Source: Sphingomonadales bacterium EhC05 (GTDB taxonomy: Bacteria; Pseudomonadota; Alphaproteobacteria; Sphingomonadales; Sphingomonadaceae). Taken from it: 43,124 nt of DNA. The stretch lies in the NCBI GenBank assembly GCA_001650955.1, contig LXYP01000032.1:1-43124 (forward strand), written 5' to 3'. Both the position numbers and the translations under genes were made by a program. The notes below the pieces were generated by a model. It was not told the origin of the DNA. It ran no database searches and worked only from the letters and a program-made list of their open reading frames with translations. Positions 33,511-42,363 of the stretch are shown piece by piece (position 1 is the stretch's first letter; every line of letters starts with the position of its first letter).

Positions 33511-35024
33511 TGGTAGAAATTGTGCATCAAGGTCACCGCATGTGGGAAAATTACCATAAGACCGCCGCTTGTAATCCGAAACAGCGTCTCGAGCTTCTCA
33601 ATGACTCCGCCGCCAATGGCCGTGCCTTGCTGAAAGACGTCGCAGAGACGGTGATGGCCTTGCTTAAAGAGGCGAGGCAATATCAAATTCCGGTGCGACC
33701 GATTGGCGCCGGCTGGTCGCCGGCTCCGATTAACGTGGTCGAAGATGGCTGGCTGGTTGAAACGCTCCGGCTCAACCGGACGTTTAAACTCTCCGCTGCA
33801 GACCTGCATCCAGATTGCGATGTCGGCGCCGAAGCCCTGCTGCTGGTGCAAGCCGGGGCAACGGTCGATGAGGTCTATGAAAGCGCCGAAGAAATCGGGC
33901 GCTCCATGCGTACTGGCGGGGCAAGCAACGGGCAGACCTTTGCGGGGGCCTGCGCCACCGGAACCCATGGCAGCGTTTGGCGGTCCGGCGGGATTCAGGA
34001 CCATCTGCGCGCGATTCAGCTGGTCACTCCGGAACGGATATTGTGGATCGCGCCCGAACGGGCCGTCCTGTCTGACGCCTTCATTGCCCAGACCGGCTCG
34101 GAGATCATCCGCGATGACCGGATATTTGCTGCTGCCCAAGTCCATATCGGGGCATTGGGATTTGTCACCGCGATGCTGGTCGAGACCGATCCGATCTTCA
34201 TGGTCCAGAATATTCAGAAAGCTGCGACCATCCGCAGGGAGCATATTGACTGGCTCAGCGAGGGTAATTTTAGGAAATTCTCTCAAGAGTTTGGGTTGAA
34301 TGAAGAGCCTTATTTTCAACAACTTATTCTCAACCCTTTCGATCCTTTCGATAAAAAGGCGTTGCTGCGTTTTCTCTATCGGCGGCCTTATGATGCAAGC
34401 ATTCCTGCGCCAACGCCCGGGCAAATGGGGGCGGGTTATGATGCGCTGACTCTGCTGGGCAAGGCGATGGCCAGATTCAACCTGTTCGAGGCGGAGATAT
34501 TGCAGCTGGCGATGGAACAAGCCTATCCTCAGGATCGCGATGTCGATGATCCGCCCGCGATTGCCACCTGGGGCAATACCACCGAGGAACATAGTCCGAT
34601 TGCCAGCCTGTTCAACGGGTCGGTCACCATCGAACGTTCGCTGCTCAACGATGTCTTTGATCTGATCATTGATAATTTCCGGCGCGGCGGCGGTGGCACG
34701 GTTGTGACCCTGCGGTTCGTTCACAAAGCCCAGGGTCTCTTGGCTCCGGCGCGATGGGAAGATAATGTCGTGATTGATTTTGACGGGCCAAATGTCGCCA
34801 CGAGCCACAATGGCTATAAAAATGTCGTCACCGCGTTGGACGATGCGGGTATCGCATTCACACGCCATTGGGGAAAAACCAACAATCTCGATGCACGGCG
34901 AGTCATTCAGGATTATGAACAGGATTATGCCAATTGGAGATGGGCGCAGACCCAGATCATGCCAGACGCAGCGGATCGGCAGATATTTGCCAATGACGAG
35001 CTGGTGAAGCTGGGTTTGGTCTAG
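33510..35024 (+). CDS. FAD-binding oxidoreductase (VAO/PCMH, FAD-linked sugar-lactone/alditol oxidase-like)
   Basis: 504 residues. The N-terminal FAD-binding domain (about 40-210) has VRPIGAGWSPAPINVV, LLLVQAGATVDEVYESAEE, SMRTGGASNGQTFAGACATG and THGSVWRSGGIQDHL, close to the PCMH-type fold. The long C-terminal part carries DYEQDYANWRWAQTQIM, in which the usual oxidase end motif is altered. In covalent flavin members a His follows GxG (GHS); here the place is Trp (GAGWSP), so covalent attachment is unlikely. No signal peptide is visible, so it is cytoplasmic or peripheral. The substrate cannot be assigned. It overlaps the small membrane gene upstream by one base; the next gene, aspS, has its own promoter. 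Confidence 0.85.
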   Translation: MVEIVHQGHRMWENYHKTAACNPKQRLELLNDSAANGRALLKDVAETVMALLKEARQYQIPVRPIGAGWSPAPINVVEDGWLVETLRLNRTFKLSAADLHPDCDVGAEALLLVQAGATVDEVYESAEEIGRSMRTGGASNGQTFAGACATGTHGSVWRSGGIQDHLRAIQLVTPERILWIAPERAVLSDAFIAQTGSEIIRDDRIFAAAQVHIGALGFVTAMLVETDPIFMVQNIQKAATIRREHIDWLSEGNFRKFSQEFGLNEEPYFQQLILNPFDPFDKKALLRFLYRRPYDASIPAPTPGQMGAGYDALTLLGKAMARFNLFEAEILQLAMEQAYPQDRDVDDPPAIATWGNTTEEHSPIASLFNGSVTIERSLLNDVFDLIIDNFRRGGGGTVVTLRFVHKAQGLLAPARWEDNVVIDFDGPNVATSHNGYKNVVTALDDAGIAFTRHWGKTNNLDARRVIQDYEQDYANWRWAQTQIMPDAADRQIFANDELVKLGLV

Positions 35025-35078
35025 CCGTTGAGCTTCGCATCAAGTGCAGAGCATGGCGCATTTTGGCAATCTCAAGCC

Positions 35079-35107
35079 TTGACAAATGGCCCGTACACCT
35101 GTGTTAC
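35079..35107 (+). promoter_or_regulatory. Candidate aspS promoter
   Basis: A perfect TTGACA (35079-35084) is followed after 17 bases by TGTTAC (35102-35107), a weak -10. The predicted start of transcription is about 40 bases before the aspS ATG. Confidence 0.45.
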
Positions 35108-35155
35108 GCGCACAACTTAGCGCAAAGCTAAATCCCAAGATTTTGAAGGCCCATC

Positions 35156-36940
35156 ATGCACGCATATCGCACCCATAATTGTTCCGAACTCGGTTCCTCG
35201 CACGTTGGCGACGAAGCGCGCCTGTCCGGCTGGATCCATAACAAGCGCGATCATGGCAATCTGCTCTTTGTCGATCTGCGCGATCATTTTGGCCTGACCC
35301 AGATTGTCAGTGAACAAGGCAGCGCTGCGTTCAAACTATTGGATGGCGCGCGCAAGGAATCGGTGATTACCGTGACCGGCAAAGTCACCGCGCGTTCGGC
35401 GGAAACGATCAACAGCAGTTTGTCGACCGGTGAAATCGAGTTGGTTGCGGACACGGTTGAGATGCAGGGACCAGCTGAAGAGCTGCCGATGCCAGTATTT
35501 GGGGAGCAGGAATATCCCGAAGATATCCGGTTGCGCTACCGTTTCCTCGATCTCCGCCGGGAGAAAGTTCACGCCAATATGATGCTGCGGTCGAAAGTCA
35601 TTACCAGCTTGCGCAACCGCATGGTCGGGCAGGGCTTTACCGAGTTTCAGACACCGATCCTGACCGCATCCTCACCCGAAGGCGCGCGTGACTATCTGGT
35701 GCCCAGCCGGGTCCATCCAGGCAAATTCTACGCGCTGCCGCAGGCGCCGCAGATGTTCAAACAGATGCTGATGGTCGCCGGTTTCGATCGCTATTTTCAG
35801 ATTGCTCCCTGTTTCCGCGATGAAGACGCGCGTGCCGACCGTTCGCCGGGTGAATTTTACCAGCTCGATCTGGAGATGAGTTTCGTCACGCAGGAAGATG
35901 TGTTTCAGGCGCTGGAACCGGTTCTGGCCGGCGTGTTCGAAGAATTTGCCGATGGCCGTTCGGTTACGCCCGCAGGCGAATTCCCGCGCATTCCCTATAA
36001 GGAATCGATGCTGAAATATGGTTCGGACAAGCCGGATCTGAGAAACCCGATCATCATCCAGGACGTCAGCGATCATTTCAAGGGCTCCGGTTTCGGACTG
36101 TTTGACAAGATCACGTCATCCGGCGGCACCGTCCGCGCCTTTGTTGCGCCGGAAGCCGGCAAGAAAAGCCGCAAATTTTTTGACGAGATGAACAATTGGG
36201 CGCGCGGTGAAGGTTTTGCCGGGCTTGGTTACATCAACATGAAAGAAGGTGCGGCTGGCGGGCCGATTGCCAAGAATCATGGCGAGGAAGGCACAGCGAC
36301 ATTGCTGGCGGATCTTGGATGTGGTCCCGATGACGGCGTATTTTTCGCTGCTGGCAAGGAAGCGGATGCCGCCAAGCTTGCCGGCGTCGCGCGTACCCGT
36401 ACTGCCGAGAAGCTCGATTTGATCGACGACAATGCGTTTAAATTCTGCTGGATCGTCGATTATCCGATGTATGAATATGACGAAGAGCTCAAGAAACTCG
36501 ACTTTTCACATAATCCGTTTTCGATGCCGCAGGGCGAGCTGGATGCGCTGGAAAATAAAGATCCGCTCGATATTTTGGCTTGGCAATATGACATTGTCTG
36601 CAACGGCGTTGAGCTGTCCTCAGGCGCGATCCGGAATCACCGGCCCGATATCATGTACAAGGCATTTGCCATTGCCGGCTATACTGAGGCGCAGGTCGAT
36701 AGCGAATTTTCCGGCATGATCAATGCGCTGAAATATGGCGCGCCGCCGCATGGGGGTTCCGCGCCGGGTGTCGATCGCATTGTGATGCTTCTCGCCAATG
36801 AACCCAATATTCGCGAAGTGGTGCTGTTTCCGATGAACCAGAAAGCTGAAGACCTGATGATGAGCGCGCCGAGCGGCGTGTCGCAGAAGCAATTGCGTGA
36901 ATTGCATATCCGTGTTGTCGAGCCGCCCAAGGAAGCATGA
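35156..36940 (+). CDS. aspS: Aspartyl-tRNA synthetase
   Basis: 594 residues, bacterial-type class IIb. It charges tRNA-Asp, and where GatCAB is used also tRNA-Asn. The anticodon-binding OB fold ([34 protein letters not shown]) is followed by the class II core: motif 1 ([20 protein letters not shown]), motif 2 ([20 protein letters not shown]) and motif 3 ([20 protein letters not shown]). The large bacterial insertion domain lies between motifs 2 and 3. The start is fixed by GAAGG about 7 bases upstream, behind the candidate promoter at 35079. I saw no N-terminal change that would tell discriminating from non-discriminating type. Confidence 0.97.
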   Translation: MHAYRTHNCSELGSSHVGDEARLSGWIHNKRDHGNLLFVDLRDHFGLTQIVSEQGSAAFKLLDGARKESVITVTGKVTARSAETINSSLSTGEIELVADTVEMQGPAEELPMPVFGEQEYPEDIRLRYRFLDLRREKVHANMMLRSKVITSLRNRMVGQGFTEFQTPILTASSPEGARDYLVPSRVHPGKFYALPQAPQMFKQMLMVAGFDRYFQIAPCFRDEDARADRSPGEFYQLDLEMSFVTQEDVFQALEPVLAGVFEEFADGRSVTPAGEFPRIPYKESMLKYGSDKPDLRNPIIIQDVSDHFKGSGFGLFDKITSSGGTVRAFVAPEAGKKSRKFFDEMNNWARGEGFAGLGYINMKEGAAGGPIAKNHGEEGTATLLADLGCGPDDGVFFAAGKEADAAKLAGVARTRTAEKLDLIDDNAFKFCWIVDYPMYEYDEELKKLDFSHNPFSMPQGELDALENKDPLDILAWQYDIVCNGVELSSGAIRNHRPDIMYKAFAIAGYTEAQVDSEFSGMINALKYGAPPHGGSAPGVDRIVMLLANEPNIREVVLFPMNQKAEDLMMSAPSGVSQKQLRELHIRVVEPPKEA

Positions 36941-37042
36941 GCTTAACAATTCGGACAGTTCCGTTCAGGTTGCGCCTCGTCGAGACAGCTTGAAAACAAG
37001 AGAAAAATCGCTCGACCAGGCTCGAGATGAACGGAGTTAGCT

Positions 37043-37897
37043 TTGAACCATCCCACCGAACATCACTTTCAGTCTTCCCATGGCGATATCTGTTATTTCG
37101 AATGGGGCAGCGTCGGAAATGGTCCCTCGGTCCTGTTGCTCCATGCCACTGGCTTTCATGCGCGCTGCTGGGACCAGCTGGTTGATGCATTGCCGGAGGA
37201 CAGCCATGTCATCGCAGTGGATCAGCTGGGCCATGGGCGCAGTGCCCGACCGATAATCACCGACTGGAAGATGATTGCAGGCGCGACGGCAGAATTGCTC
37301 GAATCTCTTGCGGTCTCTTTTGCGGTGGCCGCCGGCCACAGCATGGGTGGTCATTGTCTCGTGCAGGTCGCAGCGAAATTGCCGCATCTGATCGAGCGAC
37401 TGGTACTGATCGACCCGGTCATAATGCCACGTGCGGCCTATCAGCAGCGCTCTGATTTTAGTGCGACCAGCGATATGGTGGCCAAACGCCGCAACAGCTG
37501 GGCCGGGCCGGATGCGATGTATGACCGGTTCAAGGACCGTCACCCCTATAGCCTATGGGATCCTGCGGTGCTCCACGACTATTGCGAATATGGCCTGCTT
37601 CCGGACGGCGAAGGCGGTTTTGAGCTGGCCTGTCCGCCGCAAAGCGAGGCGTCGGTCTATGCAACCAGCCTGTCGACCGATCCCTGGCCGATCATGGAAC
37701 AGATCACACAGCCGGTGCGGGTTCTGCGCGCGCGCCAGCTCGCGGCCGGGAAGGCGTTTGATTTCGCCAGTTCGCCGACACCGCCAACACTTGCGGACAA
37801 TTTTGTCGATGGAACGGATGTCTATCTGCCCGACCTCACTCATTTCATGCCAATGCAGGACCCCGCGCATATTGCAGAATTGATCATAAGCGACTAA
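37043..37897 (+). CDS. Alpha/beta hydrolase
   Basis: 284 residues from a TTG at 37043 with GGAG 6 bases upstream; no ATG is suitable. The fold runs VLLLHATGFHARCWDQL (oxyanion loop HATGF), VIAVDQLGHGRSARP, the nucleophile elbow AAGHSMGGHC (Ser100), a cap region and the last His in LPDLTHFMPMQDP (about His267). The acid is probably Asp in the region before the last strand. This is the general esterase/epoxide-hydrolase-like group; the substrate is unknown. It follows aspS by 102 bases and precedes the periplasmic protein by 57. Confidence 0.9.
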   Translation: MNHPTEHHFQSSHGDICYFEWGSVGNGPSVLLLHATGFHARCWDQLVDALPEDSHVIAVDQLGHGRSARPIITDWKMIAGATAELLESLAVSFAVAAGHSMGGHCLVQVAAKLPHLIERLVLIDPVIMPRAAYQQRSDFSATSDMVAKRRNSWAGPDAMYDRFKDRHPYSLWDPAVLHDYCEYGLLPDGEGGFELACPPQSEASVYATSLSTDPWPIMEQITQPVRVLRARQLAAGKAFDFASSPTPPTLADNFVDGTDVYLPDLTHFMPMQDPAHIAELIISD

Positions 37898-37954
37898 TCA
37901 TTTGTTCATGTAAGTCGATATATTTATGAACGCTTCACTATTCGGGGGATAGAC

Positions 37955-38911
37955 ATGATCAAATTATTTGCCACTGCGATCACCGCCTTGATGAGCTGGC
38001 CATGTTTTTCGGGCGCGGCCCAGGCAGAGGTCTTGACCATCGAGGGACTGGCACCAGCCCAGTCCGCTGGCTTTGCCGATATTCAGTCGATTGCGATCGG
38101 ACGTTTTGGTGGCAGCGATGGACGGGAACTGGCTTTTGAAGTGGAAGACGATCTGACCGCCATCACTATTTTCGACCAGCGCTATTTTGATGTCATCGGT
38201 GGGCGATCGGCTGTACAACCGGACGCGACGCTCTCTGGGTCCGCAAGAGCTGGAGTCAACGAATATGAAACAGTCGAGAAGCGGCGGCGCTGCGTTCAAC
38301 GCGACGCCAACGACAAATGTATCTCGCGCAAGGACATTCGAGTGAATTGCCTGAAACGTGTCATCGATTTTCGCGCGCAGGTCCGCGCGACGCGGTTTCG
38401 CGACGGCCGCAATATCTACACCGAATCCTTTTCGGACCGGCAGGAACAGACGATTTGTTTTGGCGATGATACGCAATGGGCGAACGATGAAACCGTCATC
38501 CGGACCATGTTGTCGGACACGGCCAAGGCTATTCGCGCCGATCTTGCACCAAGACAATATCGCCGGGATATCAGGGTGCTGGAAAGCCGCAAAGGCATGT
38601 CCAAACCAGAAGCAAAATTTTTCAAGGCGGCGGTCAAGATGACCAAGAAAAATGCTGCGGAGGCCTGCCGGATGTGGGACGAGGCTGGGCAAAATGCCAT
38701 GGTCCATGTCTCGCTGACATTCAACCGCGGTCTGTGCGCCGAACAGCGCGGTGAGCTGGACTCTGCAATGGCATTCTACCGGGAAGCCCAGCACCAGTCG
38801 TCGAGCAAGCAGGAAATTGCTGCCGCAATAACCCGGGTGAGCGACCATCAGCGGGGCCTTTACGAATGGGACTTGCGTCAATCGGCGCGGTTCGGCGGTC
38901 AGGGACAATAA
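37955..38911 (+). CDS. Periplasmic protein of unknown function with TPR-like tail
   Basis: 318 residues. The signal peptide (MIKLFATAITALMSW...AAQA, then EVLTIE) is clear. Residues about 30-190 form a CsgG-like pattern (FADIQSIAIGRFGG, TIFDQRYFDVIGG, RVIDFRAQVRATRF, IYTESFSDRQEQ), with Cys-rich RRRCVQRDANDKCISRKDIR, where two Cys pairs may bridge. From about 225 the text (KAAVKMTKKNAAEACRMWDE, HVSLTFNRGLCAEQRGELDSA, MAFYREAQHQSSSKQEI) reads as two TPR-like helical pairs. The family is recurrent in sphingomonads, but I know no function; involvement in an envelope complex is only inference. Confidence 0.8.
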   Translation: MIKLFATAITALMSWPCFSGAAQAEVLTIEGLAPAQSAGFADIQSIAIGRFGGSDGRELAFEVEDDLTAITIFDQRYFDVIGGRSAVQPDATLSGSARAGVNEYETVEKRRRCVQRDANDKCISRKDIRVNCLKRVIDFRAQVRATRFRDGRNIYTESFSDRQEQTICFGDDTQWANDETVIRTMLSDTAKAIRADLAPRQYRRDIRVLESRKGMSKPEAKFFKAAVKMTKKNAAEACRMWDEAGQNAMVHVSLTFNRGLCAEQRGELDSAMAFYREAQHQSSSKQEIAAAITRVSDHQRGLYEWDLRQSARFGGQGQ

Positions 38912-38978
38912 ACAGGGTTAACCGGTTGGTCGAACCCGCCTCCCTGATATATATCGGCCAGCAACATGGTTTATCGTC

Positions 38979-39008
38979 GATGGTCGTTGGTTCAAAATCC
39001 CGACCATC
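38979..39008. repeat. Inverted repeat upstream of PPK2
   Basis: GATGGTCG (38979-38986) and CGACCATC (39001-39008) are perfect 8-bp arms around a 14-base spacer, 64 bases before the PPK2 start. It could be an operator or a hairpin ending the preceding message; there is no T-run after it. Confidence 0.4.
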
Positions 39009-39071
39009 ATGCTACGATATCATTACAATTCACCCTCGACCCTGGATCAATTCCGGGGTGACGGAGCCAAT

Positions 39072-39857
39072 ATGAAAATAAAATTATCCGACTATGAATC
39101 CGGCGACAAATTTGACGGCGACTATTCCGATGCGCTGAAAGAGCTGCAGGAGCGGCTTGCGCGCATTCAGGCCAAGCATATCATCCACGGCTGCCGCTCG
39201 ATCATCGTGTTGCAGGGTTGGGATGCTGCAGGCAAGGGCGGAGCGATCCGGCGAATGGTCGCAGACTGGGATCCGCGCTATTTTCAGGTTCATCCGATTG
39301 GGGCACCGACAACGGAAGAGAAAGACCGGCATTTTCTATGGCGTTTCTGGAAGCGTTTGCCAGGGCGCAGGGTCATCGGTATTTTCGATCGCAGCTGGTA
39401 TGGCCGCGTGCTGGTCGAGCGGATCGAGGGCTATTGCACCGAAGCGGAATGGAAGCGCGGCTATGATGAGATAAACGAGTTTGAATCGCAGCAGATTGAC
39501 AGCGGCACGAACCTGATCAAATTATTTTTCCACACCACACAGAAGACGCAGGATCAGCGGTTTGAAGATCGCCTGAACACTCCCGAAAAACGCTGGAAGA
39601 TCACCGAAGAAGATTTTCGCAACCGGTCAAAGCGCGAAGAATATCTCGCTGCAATGTCGGATATGTTTGAACATACTGACACCCGTTGGGCGCCGTGGAA
39701 GGTGATTGACGGCAATAACAAGAAATCCGCACGAATCGCAGCGCTGACCTATGTCGCCGACAAGCTGGAAGCGGCATTGCCGGAAGATTTGCCGGATGCC
39801 GATCCAGAACTGGTGAAACTTGCTGAAGATGCTTTTGGCTATGAAAAGAAGGATTGA
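39072..39857 (+). CDS. ppk2: PPK2 family polyphosphate kinase
   Basis: 261 residues from the ATG at 39072 (GGAG 5 bases upstream); an upstream ATG at 39009 is poorly supported. PPK2 enzymes phosphorylate nucleotides with polyphosphate. The P-loop is LQGWDAAGKGGAIRRMV (49-56), the lid/Walker B region is GIFDRSWYGRVLVERIEG (Asp106), and VHPIGAPTTEEKDRHFLWR is the class landmark. It is a single-domain form with the short N-terminal lead that occurs in class I; without alignment the class and nucleotide preference (ADP, GDP or AMP) are not settled. It complements ppk1/ppx at 28-32 kb, but is not in the same operon. Confidence 0.92.
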   Translation: MKIKLSDYESGDKFDGDYSDALKELQERLARIQAKHIIHGCRSIIVLQGWDAAGKGGAIRRMVADWDPRYFQVHPIGAPTTEEKDRHFLWRFWKRLPGRRVIGIFDRSWYGRVLVERIEGYCTEAEWKRGYDEINEFESQQIDSGTNLIKLFFHTTQKTQDQRFEDRLNTPEKRWKITEEDFRNRSKREEYLAAMSDMFEHTDTRWAPWKVIDGNNKKSARIAALTYVADKLEAALPEDLPDADPELVKLAEDAFGYEKKD

Positions 39858-39918
39858 GGATTAGATATTTTCAGAATGAAGTCTGTTCTGGATGCGATGG
39901 AAATGCTCAGTTTCTGCC

Positions 39919-39947
39919 AAAAAAAAGGGGCGTTGGGAGAACGCCCC
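39919..39947 (-). terminator. Strong intrinsic terminator of the TonB receptor gene
   Basis: GGGGCGTT (39927-39934) and AACGCCCC (39940-39947) pair over 8 bp around a 5-base loop. A run of eight A on the plus strand (39919-39926) gives T8 after the stem on the minus strand, 24 bases beyond the receptor stop. On the plus strand the stem is followed by TTCTCTTC, so it may also stop ppk2. Confidence 0.9.
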
Positions 39948-39970
39948 TTCTCTTCGCGAAGAAGAATAAT

Positions 39971-42208
39971 TTACATGTCAAATCCGAGTGTCACACCCCA
40001 GCGACGTGGGGGGCTGATATTGTGGAAATCAAACAGGCCGCCGACCGGCGTATAGGACACTTCATATAGTTCATTGTTCAGGTTCTTGACGAAGATTGTC
40101 ACATAGGCCTGCTCGCCGGGCAAGTCCCATCTGACGCTGGCATCGATAACGTCATAAGACGGGATACGGCCATCGAGCGCGCCGGATGTCAGCAGGTTCT
40201 GTTTGCCCACATGGGTCCAGTCGCCGCGGAAGGTCAGAACCCCGGCTCCGCCGAGATCGGCAGCATAGCTGATCCCGCCGCCCAAGGTCCATTTCGGCGC
40301 TCGCGATATGTCCTGATTTGAATTGTCGGTGATGATCATATCACCGTTCAGATCGGCGAAATATTCATCATAGCTGGCGTTGTTGTAACCGGCCGAGAAA
40401 TCCAAATTCAACCCGTCAATCGGCACCGCCGAAACTTCCAGCTCGAAGCCTTTCACCGTTGCGCTTGCAGCATTGTCGGTCACGGTTTCCTGGTTATTTC
40501 CGCCAGTCTGGCCAGCAAGGCTCCGGATAACCGTCCGTTGAAGGTCATTATATTTGTTATAATAGACCGCCAAATTGGTCCGCAGCCGGTTGTCCAACCA
40601 GTCCGCCTTTATGCCGCCTTCAAATGCGTTGACGCTTTCCTCGTCAAACGGCCCCAGTGCTCCGGGGGTACCACCGCGACCATTGAAGCCGCCGCTTTTG
40701 AAACCTTTTGAATATTTGGCATAGATCAGAATGTCGTCGGTCGCCTGATAGTCAATTCCGACCGACGGTCCGAAATTTGACCATTTCTCATCCAGTTCAA
40801 ACACCGGACCAAGATTCGGGAAAGGCGTGAACAGGGTTGCGAAAAAATCCTTCTTCTCCTTGGTATATCTTCCTCCCAGAGATACCCGCAATTCTGGCGT
40901 GATATCATATTCAGCCTGCGCAAAAATCGCGAAATTTTCGTGCTCTTGTCCAGTGATGGCATTGTTCCGCGCGGTCACCGGAGCGTTGGTGACATTGATA
41001 AATGTGTCTCTGCGCAAGAAATATTCCTGGTGGAAATAATAGAGGCCCGCGATGATGTTGAGATCATCGGTGACATTGGCATTATATCGCAGTTCGCTTG
41101 AATATTGCTCGTGCGGCTGACTGCGCAAGGTTTCGAAAAAGCCTGCCGTCGTGCCATCGGTATCGTTATTGTTGATGTCCTTTGTCGTCTCACGATAGTT
41201 GGAGATGGAGGTGAGCGTACCAGGTCCGATGTCCCAATTGGCTTCTGCTGTGACACCCCAAATATCGACATCACTTTGCCCGGGGACATTGAAGGCAAAG
41301 GCCCTGACATTTTCGTCGCGTCCAAATGAGGGAACATTATAGAAAATCTGCAACAGCTTGTTCGGCGGAGTCACATTGATCGAGGGCAGGTTTTCACTGC
41401 GCTCACGACTATATTCACCGATGATGGTGAGTTCGAAATTGTCGGTTGGCGTGAATAGCAAAGACGGGCGAACCGTAAATGTGTTGCTTTCCCCAGCCGA
41501 GGTAGGATTCCGTCGACCAGGGATACCGGTGAAAGTATTGAGATAATAGCCGTCGAGATGCTGCGAGAAGGCCGCAACCTTGAACGCCAGAACGCCGTCG
41601 ATCAACGGTGTCTCTGCGGCAAATCTAATCTCTCGCTGACCAAAGTCACCCAGCGTGATCGCTCCGCGAATGTCAAAATTCCCGGTTGGCCGTTTCGTGC
41701 GATAGTTGACCGCACCGCCGGTTGTATTGCGGCCGAACAATGTGCCTTGAGGACCACGCAAAATTTCAACTTGCTCAACATCGAAAAGATCGAGTGAACT
41801 ATTGGCGGTACGCGGGATATAAACACCATCAACATAGATGCCGACCGAAGGATCGACTGTGGAATCAGGATCGCCATTGCCGATGCCGCGAATGAACACG
41901 GCAACCGAGCTGCCAAAGTTGCCGATCGTATTGATCGTCACATTCGGTGCGCGACCACTTAGATCAGAAATATCGGTGGCGCCAATCCGTTCGAGGCGAT
42001 CCGCGCCGATGGCCGTCACCGCCACGGGAGTTTCTTGTAACCGTTCGGTTACTTTGCGCGCCGTCACAATGATGTCTTCGTTGCCCGAACTGATTCTTGA
42101 TTGAGACTCATCGGTTTGGGCCATCGCCGGGGCAGCGAAACCGCCCATTAAACTCAAAGCCGTTCCGTAGGCCAACTGCTTCTTCAACGCCATCTGTGAT
42201 GTACGCAT
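39971..42208 (-). CDS. TonB-dependent outer-membrane receptor
   Basis: 745 residues from the ATG at 42208, 7 bases after GGGGGAG; the ATG at 42211 is one codon earlier. The signal peptide (RTSQMALKKQLAYGTALSLM...APAMAQ) is followed by a TonB-box-like EDIIVTARK and the plug (ETPVAVTAIGADRLERIGA, VFIRGIGN, VGIYVDGVYIPR, QVEILRGPQGTLFGRNTTGG). The barrel follows, ending with an aromatic strand (PRRWGVTLGFDM). Fast strands such as YAKYSKGFKSGGFNGRG fit siderophore/complex-substrate receptors of sphingomonads; the ligand is not known. It diverges from the DUF3604 gene over 152 bases and ends in a strong terminator. Confidence 0.96.
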   Translation of the reverse strand: MRTSQMALKKQLAYGTALSLMGGFAAPAMAQTDESQSRISSGNEDIIVTARKVTERLQETPVAVTAIGADRLERIGATDISDLSGRAPNVTINTIGNFGSSVAVFIRGIGNGDPDSTVDPSVGIYVDGVYIPRTANSSLDLFDVEQVEILRGPQGTLFGRNTTGGAVNYRTKRPTGNFDIRGAITLGDFGQREIRFAAETPLIDGVLAFKVAAFSQHLDGYYLNTFTGIPGRRNPTSAGESNTFTVRPSLLFTPTDNFELTIIGEYSRERSENLPSINVTPPNKLLQIFYNVPSFGRDENVRAFAFNVPGQSDVDIWGVTAEANWDIGPGTLTSISNYRETTKDINNNDTDGTTAGFFETLRSQPHEQYSSELRYNANVTDDLNIIAGLYYFHQEYFLRRDTFINVTNAPVTARNNAITGQEHENFAIFAQAEYDITPELRVSLGGRYTKEKKDFFATLFTPFPNLGPVFELDEKWSNFGPSVGIDYQATDDILIYAKYSKGFKSGGFNGRGGTPGALGPFDEESVNAFEGGIKADWLDNRLRTNLAVYYNKYNDLQRTVIRSLAGQTGGNNQETVTDNAASATVKGFELEVSAVPIDGLNLDFSAGYNNASYDEYFADLNGDMIITDNSNQDISRAPKWTLGGGISYAADLGGAGVLTFRGDWTHVGKQNLLTSGALDGRIPSYDVIDASVRWDLPGEQAYVTIFVKNLNNELYEVSYTPVGGLFDFHNISPPRRWGVTLGFDM

Positions 42209-42253
42209 CATATATCTCCCCCTGTTTCGACCTATTGATTTTGGTCATGTTCT

Positions 42254-42287
42254 ATTTATATAAATGACTATATATTTATTTAAATAT
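42254..42287. promoter_or_regulatory. Two adjacent AT-rich palindromes in the TonB receptor/DUF3604 divergent promoter
   Basis: ATTTATATAAAT (42254-42265) is a perfect 12-bp palindrome. ATATTTA-TT-TAAATAT (42272-42287) is a perfect 7-2-7 inverted repeat. Their centres are about 20 bases apart (two helical turns) in a spacer far richer in A/T than the surroundings. This fits a shared operator for both genes, or simply overlapping -10 elements. No regulator gene is beside it. Confidence 0.45.
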
Positions 42288-42363
42288 CTGGCCTACAATC
42301 AAAAATAACAGGGCCAAATTAGACTGAAAAATGCTTCTAATAGGACGCTGTAAAGGGGGATTA

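Noticed and set aside
33477-34868. Long minus-strand open frame (about 460 codons)
   Set aside because: It lies wholly antisense to the flavoprotein gene, has no family motif or ribosome site, and the plus-strand protein is clearly conserved.
37964-38908. Minus-strand open frame of about 314 codons
   Set aside because: It mirrors the periplasmic protein, whose signal peptide and helical repeats make sense on the plus strand.
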